Origin: Archangium lansingense
Lineage (GTDB): Bacteria; Myxococcota; Myxococcia; Myxococcales; Myxococcaceae
Assembly: GCF_026626635.1 (NCBI RefSeq)
Contig: NZ_JAPNKA010000001.1
Span: 682,001 to 746,000 of the forward strand
DNA: 64,000 nucleotides
Direction of reading: 5' to 3'
The notes under the pieces were generated by a model. That model was not told the origin of the DNA and searched no databases. It was given only the letters and a program-made list of their open reading frames with translations. How positions within the stretch are numbered: the stretch's first letter is position 1; every line of letters starts with the position of its first letter. Shown in pieces: positions 44,836 through 52,877 of the stretch. The translations under genes and the position numbers were made by a program.

Positions 44836-46219
44836 GACGACGGCCTCGAGCCCGGGGCCCATCCCCTTTGGTCCCTACACCCTGGTGCGGCGCATCGGGT
44901 ATGGGGGCATGGGGGAGGTGTTCCTGGCGCGCGAGGAGGAGCCGGGCCGCGCCTGCGTGGTGAAGAAGGTGCTGCCGGGCCTGGCGGGGAACACGCAGTT
45001 CCTCGCCCGTTTCCGGGACGAGGCGCGGGTGGTGCTGCGCCTGTCCCATCCCAACATCGCCCGCGTGTGGGCCATGGGCGAGGTGGCCGGGGCGCTCTAC
45101 CTCGCCATGGAGTACGTGGAGGGCAAGACGCTCAACCGGCTCGCCTGGCGGTTGCGCAACCGCGGCCTGTCGCTCTCCCCGGGGATGGTGCTGCTCATCG
45201 GCGAGCGCATGTGCGCGGGCCTCGCGTACGCGCACGACGCGGCGGATGAGCAGGGCCAGCCGCTGCACCTGGTGCATCGCGATCTGTCCCCGGCCAACGT
45301 GTGCATCTCCTACGCGGGCGAGGTCAAAATCATCGACTTCGGTGCGGCGCAATCCACGCTGAAGGAGGCGCAGACGGCGCCGAGCGTGGTGATGGGCAGC
45401 ATCGCGTACATGGCGCCGGAGCAGGCTCGGAAGAAGCGCGTGGACCGGCGGGCGGACGTGTACGCGACGGGCGTGGTGCTCTGGGAACTGCTCGCCTGGC
45501 GCCCGTTGCCGCAGAAGGGGGATGTCACCGAGCGGTGGAAGCGCGCGGCCTACCCCCAGTGGGAGCCGCCGAGCCGTCACCGGCCACTGCCGCCCGAGGT
45601 GGACGCGGTGGTGCTGAAGGCGCTGGCCACCGAGCCTGAGGCACGCTTCCCGGATGCCGCGGCGCTCGGGGCCGCGTTGAGGCAGGTGCGCGAGAAGTAC
45701 GCGCCCGACGTGGGGGACGCGGACCTGGCTCGGCTGATGAGCGAGGCCTTCGCCAAGGAGAAGACAGTCGAGGACGGTGTGCTCGCGGAGCTGCTGCGGC
45801 GGGAGGTCTTGCCCCGGCGGTCCATCCCCGAGAAGGAAATGCCCGCCTTCGCGCCTCCCACCGCGCTGGCCTTCGAGCACCGGGCGCTCGACGCCCCCGC
45901 CGGCTATGTCCCCTCCGCGGAGGTGGTGCTGGTGGAGGAGTCCCGGCCCGAGCCTCGGCCGGAGGCCACCGTGACTCAAAGCCAGACACCGCTCTCGCGC
46001 GAGGTGCGGGTGGCCTTCGACGTGGACGTCACCAGCGAGGTGCTCGTCGCGCAACCGGGCCAGGGCTCCGGGCTGGTGCAGGCCATCGAGGAGGGCGAGG
46101 AGTCCGAGCCTCCCGTCTCCGCGGGTGCTTCGCCGCCGTCCCTCAAGGGGTGGCTCGCCGCCGGGTTATTCCTCGCCGCGCTCGCGGTGGGCTTCCTCCT
46201 GGTGTGGCTGCTGGGCTGA
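44819..46219 (+). CDS. Membrane-anchored Ser/Thr protein kinase
   Basis: 466-residue Hanks-type kinase. The P-loop is RRIGYGGMGEVFLA, the catalytic Lys is in CVVKKVLP, the catalytic loop is VHRDLSPANV, DFG is IIDFGAA, and APE is YMAPEQA. After about residue 280 comes a variable region and then one C-terminal membrane helix (WLAAGLFLAALAVGFLLVWLLG), so the kinase domain is cytosolic. The only start in frame is the TTG at 44819, inside the hemL end, with AAGG upstream. Substrates are unknown; nearby FHA and stressosome proteins are possible partners only by proximity. Confidence 0.9.
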   Translation: MDKGPETTASSPGPIPFGPYTLVRRIGYGGMGEVFLAREEEPGRACVVKKVLPGLAGNTQFLARFRDEARVVLRLSHPNIARVWAMGEVAGALYLAMEYVEGKTLNRLAWRLRNRGLSLSPGMVLLIGERMCAGLAYAHDAADEQGQPLHLVHRDLSPANVCISYAGEVKIIDFGAAQSTLKEAQTAPSVVMGSIAYMAPEQARKKRVDRRADVYATGVVLWELLAWRPLPQKGDVTERWKRAAYPQWEPPSRHRPLPPEVDAVVLKALATEPEARFPDAAALGAALRQVREKYAPDVGDADLARLMSEAFAKEKTVEDGVLAELLRREVLPRRSIPEKEMPAFAPPTALAFEHRALDAPAGYVPSAEVVLVEESRPEPRPEATVTQSQTPLSREVRVAFDVDVTSEVLVAQPGQGSGLVQAIEEGEESEPPVSAGASPPSLKGWLAAGLFLAALAVGFLLVWLLG

Positions 46220-46276
46220 GGCCAGCTCCGCTTCTCTCTGCCGTAAGAGAATGAACCGCACTCCGTGTGCCATGGC

Positions 46277-46306
46277 CCCATGGGAATTTCACGGACGTCC
46301 CATGGG
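46277..46306. promoter_or_regulatory. Two CCCATGGG palindromes 22 bp apart before the rsb operon
   Basis: CCCATGGG occurs at 46277-46284 and 46299-46306, with a related GCCATGGC palindrome at 46269-46276. The centre-to-centre spacing of 22 bp is about two helical turns, as expected for a cooperatively bound operator. It lies about 105 bp upstream of the rsbR start. The binding protein is unknown. Confidence 0.35.
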
Positions 46307-46410
46307 CTATCGGGGAGTGAACAGTCGTCGCAATCCTGTACCTGAGACGGATTGTGATTCATGAGCGCCCAGGTCGCGTGTGGTACAGGCCAGGCCTCAG
46401 GAGGCGTTCG

Positions 46411-47280
46411 TTGATCACTCGTATCCACGAGATTCTCAAGAAATACCCGTCCGAGCTGCTCGCTGAGTGGCTCAGTGCCATGGCGGCCAGCGGGGTGCGT
46501 CGTGACACGTTGATGAAGGAAGGAGAGCTGCGCGAGCATTGCTCCGAGTTCCTCCGGCTTCTGTTGCAGGCCACCGAGCAGGGCAACTTCAACGACATCA
46601 ACGACTCCTCGTTCGTGTCCGTGAGGGAGATGCTGGAGCGGCTGTCGCGCTCGCGCAGCCTGCAGGGGTTCTCCCCGTCGGAGACGGCCACCTTCATCTT
46701 CAGCCTCAAGCAGCCCCTGTTCGATCGGCTGCGCCGCGAGTACGCCAGTCAGCCGGCGGTGGTGGTCGAGGAGCTGTGGACCGGCACCCTCCTGCTGGAC
46801 AAGCTGGGCCTGTACACCACCGAGGTGCATCAGCGGGCGCGCGAGGAGGTCATCCTGCGCCAGCAGCAGGAGATGATGGAGCTGTCCACTCCCGTGGTGC
46901 AGCTCTGGGAGCGCATCGTCTGCCTGCCGCTGATCGGCACGCTGGACAGCGGGCGCACCCAGACGGTGATGGAGACGCTGCTGCAGCGGATTGTCGAGAC
47001 GGGCGCGGAGATCGCCATCATCGACATCACCGGTGTGCCCACCGTGGACACCCTCACCGCCCAGCACCTCATCAAGACGGTGACGGCCACCCGGCTGATG
47101 GGCGCCGAGTGCGTCATCAGCGGCATCCGGCCCCAGATTGCACAGACGATCGTCCACCTGGGCGTGGACCTGGCCGGAGTGGTGACCAAGTCCAGCGTGG
47201 CCGGAGCCTTCAACTGGGCCCTCAAGCGCCTCAACCAGACCGTCTCCGTCCCCGTCCAGCGCGCGGCGGGCAAGGCCTAG
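46411..47280 (+). CDS. rsbR: Stressosome scaffold protein RsbR (RsbRD-type N-terminus)
   Basis: 289-residue co-antagonist. The N-terminal 130 residues look like the RsbRD_N sensor domain (RIHEILKKYPSELLAEWL ... LMKEGELREHCSEFLRLLL). The C-terminal STAS domain has both sites phosphorylated by RsbT in B. subtilis RsbR: Thr214 in ITGVPTVDT and Thr246 in GIRPQIAQTIVHLG. The start is a TTG at 46411 with a near-perfect AGGAGG site 6 nt upstream (46399-46404); a GTG at 46354 is in frame but has none. First gene of the rsb operon. Confidence 0.93.
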   Translation: MITRIHEILKKYPSELLAEWLSAMAASGVRRDTLMKEGELREHCSEFLRLLLQATEQGNFNDINDSSFVSVREMLERLSRSRSLQGFSPSETATFIFSLKQPLFDRLRREYASQPAVVVEELWTGTLLLDKLGLYTTEVHQRAREEVILRQQQEMMELSTPVVQLWERIVCLPLIGTLDSGRTQTVMETLLQRIVETGAEIAIIDITGVPTVDTLTAQHLIKTVTATRLMGAECVISGIRPQIAQTIVHLGVDLAGVVTKSSVAGAFNWALKRLNQTVSVPVQRAAGKA

Positions 47281-47293
47281 CTGGAGTCATTGT

Positions 47294-47695
47294 ATGGAGC
47301 GTATTCCCATCCTCCGCATGGGCCGGGTGCTGCTGGTCACCATCCAGGTGGACATGCATGACCAGCTCGCGGTGACCCTGCAGGACGACCTGACCGCGAA
47401 GATCGTCGAGACCAGCGCCGGCGGGGTGCTCATCGACATCTCCTCGCTGGAGGTGGTGGACTCCTTCATCGGGCGCATCCTCGGCAACATCGCCACCATG
47501 TCGCGCGTGCTGGACGCCCAGACGGTGGTGGTGGGCATGCAGCCCGCGGTGGCCATCACCCTGGTGGAACTGGGCATGTCCCTGCCGGGCATCCGCACAG
47601 CGCTCAATGTCGAGAAGGGCATGGCACTGCTGCAGGCCTTCATGGAGGCCGACCAGGTGGTGCTCGAGGTCCCGGATGCCAGTATTGAGGACTGA
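47294..47695 (+). CDS. rsbS: Stressosome STAS protein RsbS
   Basis: 133-residue single STAS-domain protein, the core partner of RsbR. The RsbT-phosphorylated Ser of the family is conserved as Ser57 in EVVDSFIGRIL. Flanking segments LLVTIQVDMHDQLAV and GMQPAVAITLVELGM also match. It begins 13 bp after rsbR and its end is overlapped by rsbT. Confidence 0.94.
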   Translation: MERIPILRMGRVLLVTIQVDMHDQLAVTLQDDLTAKIVETSAGGVLIDISSLEVVDSFIGRILGNIATMSRVLDAQTVVVGMQPAVAITLVELGMSLPGIRTALNVEKGMALLQAFMEADQVVLEVPDASIED

Positions 47696-48080
47696 CGTCA
47701 TGCCCATCCGCTCTGCGCAGGACCTGGTGCTCGTGCGCCAGGCCGTGCGCACGTGGACGGCCGAGCTGAAGTTCAGCCTCGTGGAGCAGACGAAGATGGT
47801 GACGGCCGCCAGCGAGCTGGCACGCAATACGCTGGACTACGGCAATGGCGGACAGGTCACCCTCCAGGTGCTCCAGGAGGGCCTGCGCAAGGGACTGCGG
47901 CTGTCCTTCGAGGACCAGGGGCCGGGCATTCCCGACATCGAGCTGGCGCTGCGCGATGGGTACACCTCGGGTGGTGGCATGGGGCTCGGGCTGGGGGGCG
48001 CCCGGCGGCTCGTGAACGACTTTGAGATCATCTCCAAGGTTGGGGAGGGAACGCGGGTCACGGTGACACGATGGAAGTGA
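47676..48080 (+). CDS. rsbT: Serine kinase RsbT
   Basis: 134-residue GHKL-fold kinase that phosphorylates RsbS and RsbR. The N-box is TAASELARNTLDYG and the G-boxes are EDQGPGIPDIELAL and SGGGMGLGLGGARRL, all intact. The start at 47676 (MPVLRTDVMPIRS) gives the N-terminal length expected from RsbT proteins and overlaps rsbS by 20 bp; ATG 47700 is the alternative. In B. subtilis freed RsbT activates the phosphatase RsbU; here the output is probably different (see neighbours). Confidence 0.92.
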   Translation: MPVLRTDVMPIRSAQDLVLVRQAVRTWTAELKFSLVEQTKMVTAASELARNTLDYGNGGQVTLQVLQEGLRKGLRLSFEDQGPGIPDIELALRDGYTSGGGMGLGLGGARRLVNDFEIISKVGEGTRVTVTRWK

Positions 48081-49081
48081 GCTCCACGGCGATTGTGGTG
48101 ACGGAGAGCAGTCAGGCGGGCCAGGCACGCCGGACGGCCTCCGCGCTGGCCGCTCGCCTGGGGTTCAACGAGGAGGCCCAGGGCAAGGTGGCCCTCGTGG
48201 TGAGTGAGGCGGCCAAGAACCTGGTCGCCCACGCGCGCGAGGGGCTCATCCTCCTGCGCGCGCTCCATGAGGGACACCACGTCGGGGTGGAGATGCTCGC
48301 GCTGGACAAGGGCCCGGGCATGGCGGACGTGGAGCGCTGCATTCGGGACGGCTATTCCACCGCGGGCACCAGCGGCGTGGGGTTGGGCGCCATGCGGCGG
48401 ATGGCCGCCTTCTTCGACATCCACTCCGTGCCCGGTGTGGGCACCGCGGTGGTGGCCCAGCTCTGGGCCGACAAGCCGCCTCCCGCTTCGGGGTTGGAGG
48501 TGGGCGTGGTGTGTGTGCCCATGTCGGGCGAGGAGGTGTGCGGGGACTCCTGGGCGGTGGACCTCAAGGACGGCCGCTTCCACGTGCTCGTCGCGGATGG
48601 TCTCGGCCATGGGCCCGAGGCGGCCCGGGCCTCGCGCGCGGCGGTGGTGTCCTTCCTGGAGCAGGGTCCCAACCCGCTGGTGGAGCTCTTGCGCGGCGCG
48701 CACCAGGAGCTGCGCAGCACCCGTGGGGCCGCGGTGTCCTTCGCCTCGCTGGATGGTGCCCAGCTGCACTACGCGGGGGTGGGCAACATCTCCGCGGCCA
48801 TCGTGTCGCCGGGCGGCTCCCAGCGGCTGGTCTCCATGAACGGGACGTTGGGGCACCAGGCCCCCCGCATGCAGCAGTTCAGCTACCCGTGGAGCCGGGG
48901 AGCCACCCTGGTGATGTGCTCGGACGGGCTGGCCACCCAGTGGCGGTTGGACGCCTACCCGGGTCTGCTCGCCCGGCATCCCAGTCTGGTGGCCGGCGTG
49001 CTGTACCGGGACTTCTCCCGGGGACGGGACGACGCGACGGTGCTGGTGGCTCGCGAAGTACCCCGGGGAGAATCGCGTTGA
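48071..49081 (+). CDS. RsbT-like ATPase fused to SpoIIE-type phosphatase (RsbX-like)
   Basis: 336-residue two-domain protein. Residues 1-135 are an RsbT-like ATPase (QGKVALVVSEAAKNLVAH N-box; DKGPGMADVERCIRDGYST and GVGLGAMRRM G-boxes). Residues about 150-335 are a PP2C/SpoIIE phosphatase (EEVCGDSWAVDL, LVADGLGHGPEA, GVGNISAAIV, VMCSDGLATQW with metal-binding Asp residues). Such fusions are found downstream of rsbRST and are thought to reset phosphorylated RsbR/RsbS, as RsbX does. It overlaps rsbT by 10 bp and the following kinase by 4 bp. Confidence 0.9.
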   Translation: MEVSSTAIVVTESSQAGQARRTASALAARLGFNEEAQGKVALVVSEAAKNLVAHAREGLILLRALHEGHHVGVEMLALDKGPGMADVERCIRDGYSTAGTSGVGLGAMRRMAAFFDIHSVPGVGTAVVAQLWADKPPPASGLEVGVVCVPMSGEEVCGDSWAVDLKDGRFHVLVADGLGHGPEAARASRAAVVSFLEQGPNPLVELLRGAHQELRSTRGAAVSFASLDGAQLHYAGVGNISAAIVSPGGSQRLVSMNGTLGHQAPRMQQFSYPWSRGATLVMCSDGLATQWRLDAYPGLLARHPSLVAGVLYRDFSRGRDDATVLVAREVPRGESR

Positions 49082-50832
49082 GCTCCTCTCTCTTCCAGGC
49101 CGAGCTGCGCACCGGGCAGGACGTGGTGAACACCCGGCAGCGGGGGCGTCACATCGCCCAGGCCCTGGGCTTCGACGGCCAGGAGCAGGTGCGCATCGCC
49201 ACCGCCATCTCCGAGGTGGCGCGGCTCGCCGCTTCCCAGTCCAACGGCCATATCGAGTTCCTGCTGGAGGAGGCACCAGTGCCCTCCCTGCTCGTGCGGG
49301 TGCGGGCCTCGGCGTCGAACGTGGGGCTCGTCGTCGGCAACAGCCCGGACACGCTCCGGCCGGGGCCCGCGCTGGCGCCCGCGCAGCGGCTGATGGACCG
49401 GGTGGTCCTGCGGCCGGATGGGGACGGCTGGCTCCTGCTGGAGATGGCCCAGCGTCTCCCCCAGCTCACCCCGGTGCCCCAGGCGCTGGAGTCGCTGCGC
49501 AACGAGCTGGAGCGGCAGCGGCGCTCCAACGCCACCGATGAGCTGCAGAAGCAGAACGCGGACCTGCTGCGCATCCTCGATGAGTTGCAGGCGCGCAAGG
49601 CCGAGGTGGACCGGCTCAACCGCGAGCTGGAGGAGACCAACCGAGGCGTGGTGGCCCTCTACGCCGAGCTCGAGGAGAAGGCCGAGGCCCTTCGCCGGGC
49701 CTCGGACATGAAGACGCGCTTCATCTCCAACATCAGCCACGAGCTGCGCACGCCCATCAGCTCCGTTCTCAACCTCTCTCGGTTGATGCTGGACCGGCTC
49801 GACGGGCCGCTCACCGCCGAGCAGGAGAAGCAGGTCCTCTTCATCCGCAAGTCCGGTGAGGCTCTGCAGGAGCTCATCGACGACCTGCTCGACCTGGCGA
49901 AGATTGAATCCGGCCGCTCGGAGGTGCTGTGCACGCGCTTCACCGTGGCGGAACTGTTCGGCGCGCTGCGAGGGATGCTCCGGCCGCTGCGCGTGAGCGA
50001 GGGCGTCTCGCTCGTCTTCGATGTGCCCGAGGGTCTGCCGGAACTGCACACCGACGAGCGCAAGCTGTCGCAAATCCTACGCAACCTCGTCTCCAACGCG
50101 CTCAAGTTCACCGTTCAGGGCGAGGTGCGGGTATCCGCAGCCTTGGGCCCCCGGGACACGGTGGTGTTCGCGGTGCGGGACACCGGCGTGGGCATTGCTC
50201 CCGAGGACCAGGAGCGCATCTTCGAGGAGTTCGTCCAGGTGGAAGGCCCCCATCAGCAGGGCGTGAAGGGCACCGGGCTGGGGCTGCCGTTGTCGCGGCG
50301 GCTGGCGGAGCTGTTGGGCGGCGCGCTCACGGTGGAGAGCGCGCCGGGCCGGGGCAGTGCCTTCCTCGCGGCGGTCTCTCGCGACTACACCGAGCGGCCG
50401 GGCTCAGCGGGGGAAGAGGGTGGGGAGCGCCAATCGTTGGAGCAGGAAACCCCACATGCCCGCACGGTCCTCATCATCGATGACGACGAGGTGGCTCGCT
50501 ACCTGCTTCAGCGGTTGCTCGCCGATGCCTCGATTCAGTTCCGCGAGGCCGCGACGGGCCCGGAGGGATTGCGTCTGGCGGGGGAGGTCCGACCCGCCGC
50601 CATCCTGTTGGACCTGTCGCTGCCCGGAATGGACGGCTTCGAGGTCCTGGAGGCGCTCCGACGCGAGCCCTCCACCCGGGGCATCCCCGTCATCATTCAC
50701 ACCAGCCGCTCGCTGACCGAGCAGGAGCGCGGGCGCCTCCTCTCCCATGCGGTGGGCATCCTCTCCAAGAGCGGGCTCACCCGGGATGTGGCGTTCGACC
50801 TCCTCGAGCGAGCATTCTCCGCTCCGGATTGA
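49078..50832 (+). CDS. Hybrid histidine kinase with degenerate RsbT-like N-terminal domain
   Basis: 584-residue protein. Residues 12-125 align with RsbT (DVVNTRQRGRHIAQALGF, RIATAISEVARL) but the N-box Asn is Leu50 and no G-box follows, so ATP binding is unlikely. A coiled coil (about 140-210) leads to HisKA with His221 in SNISHELRTPISS, then HATPase_c (LVSNALKF, DTGVGIAP, GTGLGLPLS) and a receiver domain with Asp512 (LDLSLPGMDGF). TTG at 49078 overlaps the phosphatase stop (TTGA) and has GGGGAG 7 nt upstream. It is the likely link from stressosome to phosphorelay. Confidence 0.9.
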   Translation: MSSSLFQAELRTGQDVVNTRQRGRHIAQALGFDGQEQVRIATAISEVARLAASQSNGHIEFLLEEAPVPSLLVRVRASASNVGLVVGNSPDTLRPGPALAPAQRLMDRVVLRPDGDGWLLLEMAQRLPQLTPVPQALESLRNELERQRRSNATDELQKQNADLLRILDELQARKAEVDRLNRELEETNRGVVALYAELEEKAEALRRASDMKTRFISNISHELRTPISSVLNLSRLMLDRLDGPLTAEQEKQVLFIRKSGEALQELIDDLLDLAKIESGRSEVLCTRFTVAELFGALRGMLRPLRVSEGVSLVFDVPEGLPELHTDERKLSQILRNLVSNALKFTVQGEVRVSAALGPRDTVVFAVRDTGVGIAPEDQERIFEEFVQVEGPHQQGVKGTGLGLPLSRRLAELLGGALTVESAPGRGSAFLAAVSRDYTERPGSAGEEGGERQSLEQETPHARTVLIIDDDEVARYLLQRLLADASIQFREAATGPEGLRLAGEVRPAAILLDLSLPGMDGFEVLEALRREPSTRGIPVIIHTSRSLTEQERGRLLSHAVGILSKSGLTRDVAFDLLERAFSAPD

Positions 50833-50868
50833 GCTCAGCCCCAACCCCGAGTCTTTGAGGAGACCGAC

Positions 50869-52785
50869 GTGTCTCACAGGGAAACCATCCTCCTCAACAT
50901 CAACGACAACGAGGCCAACCGGTACGCCGTCACGCGATTGCTGCGGGCCGCGGGCTTCCAGGTGCGGGAGGGCGGTACCGGGGCCGAGGCGCTCCAACTG
51001 GCCTCCGAGGTGCTGCCGGACCTCATCGTGCTGGATGTGAAGCTGCCGGACCTCAACGGCATCGAGGTGTGCCGGCGGCTGAAGGCAGATCCACGCACGG
51101 CGAGCATCGCGGTGCTGCACCTGTCGGCCAACTACATCCGCACCGAGAACAAGGTGGAGGGGTTGGAGAGCGGCGCGGACGGTTACCTGGCGCAGCCGGT
51201 GGACTCGGCGGAGCTGCTGGCCACGGTACGCTCGCTGCTGCGCATGCGTCTGGCGGAGGAGGAGGCGCGCGCGGCGGCGCTGCAGTGGAAGAGCACCTTC
51301 GACTCGCTAGGGGACGGGGTGTGCCTGTTGGACCGGGGTGGGCGGGTGATGCGCGCCAACCAGGCCCTGCTGGAGCTGCTCGGACTCCCCGAGGCGCAGG
51401 TGTTGGGACGGCCCTTCGACGAGCTGATGCGGGCGGCGGCGGGGACCGAAGGCGAGCTGCCTCCGAGCTGCGGCGCGGTGCTCTCCTGCCGTGAAGAGAC
51501 CGAGGTGACCCTGGGAGAGCGCCACTACCGCGTGGCGGCCAACCCGGTGGAGGGCTCGGAGGGCGCGGTGGTGGGGGCGGTGCGCATCCTCACGGACATC
51601 ACCTCCCGGCGCGAGCTGGAGGACGCGTTGCGGCAGCGGGCGGTGGACCTGGCGGAGGCGGACCGGCGCAAGGACGAGTTCCTGGCCATGCTGGCGCACG
51701 AGCTGCGCAACCCCCTGGCGGCCATCGTCAACGCAGTGCACCTGGAGGCGGCCTCGCAGCCGGAGGGCAGGGTCTCCAAGTCCATTCAGGTGATGACGCG
51801 GCAGAGCCAGCACCTGGCGCGGATGGTGGATGACCTGCTGGACGTGTCGCGCTTCAACCGGGGCCACATCGAGCTGAGGCGGGCGCCGGTGGACCTGCGG
51901 CAGGTGGTGCAGCACAGCGTGGAGGCGCGTCGGCGCTCCCTCGAGGAGAAGGGGCTGCACCTGGAGGTGGCGGTGCCTGGCTCGGGCAGCCTGTTGCTCC
52001 AAGGGGATGCCACGCGGCTGGAGCAGGTGGTGTCCAACCTGCTGGACAACGCGAGGAAGTACACCGAGCCCGGTGGCCACGTGTTTGTTGGGGTGACGGT
52101 GGAGGGAGTCGGGCAGGAGCGCCAGGCGGTGCTGTGTGTGCGGGACACGGGCATCGGCATGAGCCCCGAGCTGAGTGCGCGGGTCTTCGAGCTCTTCGTA
52201 CAGGCGCAGCAGCAGCTGGCCCGCTCCTCGGGTGGATTGGGCATTGGCCTGACGCTGGTGCGGCGCCTGGTGGAGTTGCACGGTGGCGAGGTGACGGCGC
52301 ACAGCGAGGGCGAGGGCAAGGGCAGCGAGCTGGTGGTGCGGCTGCCCTTGGAGGCGGAGCAGGCCGTCTCCGTCCCCGTGCCCGCGCCGCCGCAGCAGCT
52401 GGAGAGCACCGGGGGGGAGCCCTCGGCGCGGCGGGTGCTGCTGGTGGAGGACAACGAGGACACGCGCGAGGTGTTGCGCGAGCTGCTGGAGATGTGGGGG
52501 CACCGGGTGGAGGTGGCGGAGGATGGCTTCAAGGGGGTGCAGCTCTTCCCCTCGCTGCGGCCCCACGTGGCGCTGGTGGACCTGGGGCTGCCGGGGATGG
52601 ACGGCTTCCAGGTGGCGCGCAAGATTCGCGAGGCCGAGGGCGGCCGGGACGTCTACCTGGTGGCGCTGACGGGCTATAGCGGTGAGCACCGGACCCAGGC
52701 CGTGGAGGCGGGCTTCAACCTGCACATGGTCAAGCCGGTGAAGCCGGACGACTTGGAGCGGTTGCTGGAGCAACTCCCAGGGTGA
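50869..52785 (+). CDS. Receiver-PAS-histidine kinase-receiver hybrid
   Basis: 638-residue soluble protein. Receiver 1 (5-120) has Asp56 in VLDVKLPDLNG, but its acidic pair reads IND rather than DD and the conserved Lys is Gln109 (YLAQPVD), an altered pocket. A PAS domain follows (about 140-250), then HisKA with His277 in AMLAHELRNPLAA, HATPase_c (NLLDNARKY, DTGIGMSP, GLGIGLTLV), and receiver 2 with Asp571 (VDLGLPGMDGF). GTG 50869 has GAGGA upstream. It lies 36 bp after the preceding kinase and is probably the last gene of the rsb operon. Confidence 0.93.
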   Translation: MSHRETILLNINDNEANRYAVTRLLRAAGFQVREGGTGAEALQLASEVLPDLIVLDVKLPDLNGIEVCRRLKADPRTASIAVLHLSANYIRTENKVEGLESGADGYLAQPVDSAELLATVRSLLRMRLAEEEARAAALQWKSTFDSLGDGVCLLDRGGRVMRANQALLELLGLPEAQVLGRPFDELMRAAAGTEGELPPSCGAVLSCREETEVTLGERHYRVAANPVEGSEGAVVGAVRILTDITSRRELEDALRQRAVDLAEADRRKDEFLAMLAHELRNPLAAIVNAVHLEAASQPEGRVSKSIQVMTRQSQHLARMVDDLLDVSRFNRGHIELRRAPVDLRQVVQHSVEARRRSLEEKGLHLEVAVPGSGSLLLQGDATRLEQVVSNLLDNARKYTEPGGHVFVGVTVEGVGQERQAVLCVRDTGIGMSPELSARVFELFVQAQQQLARSSGGLGIGLTLVRRLVELHGGEVTAHSEGEGKGSELVVRLPLEAEQAVSVPVPAPPQQLESTGGEPSARRVLLVEDNEDTREVLRELLEMWGHRVEVAEDGFKGVQLFPSLRPHVALVDLGLPGMDGFQVARKIREAEGGRDVYLVALTGYSGEHRTQAVEAGFNLHMVKPVKPDDLERLLEQLPG

Positions 52786-52838
52786 AATGAGCACTGGGGT
52801 CGCAACTTTTGTGACGCGCGCGCGATAATTCCAACGCC

Positions 52839-52857
52839 GTCACCGATTTTCGGTGAC
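52839..52857. promoter_or_regulatory. Perfect 8-bp hairpin GTCACCGA-TTT-TCGGTGAC before an amidase
   Basis: An 8-bp perfect stem with a 3-nt loop, 20 bp before the amidase start. It is preceded by an AT-rich patch (52805-52835). It could be the terminator of the rsb operon (no T-run follows) or a 5' leader element of the amidase gene. Confidence 0.45.
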
Positions 52858-52877
52858 TCCCCCCCTCGGAGTCGACT

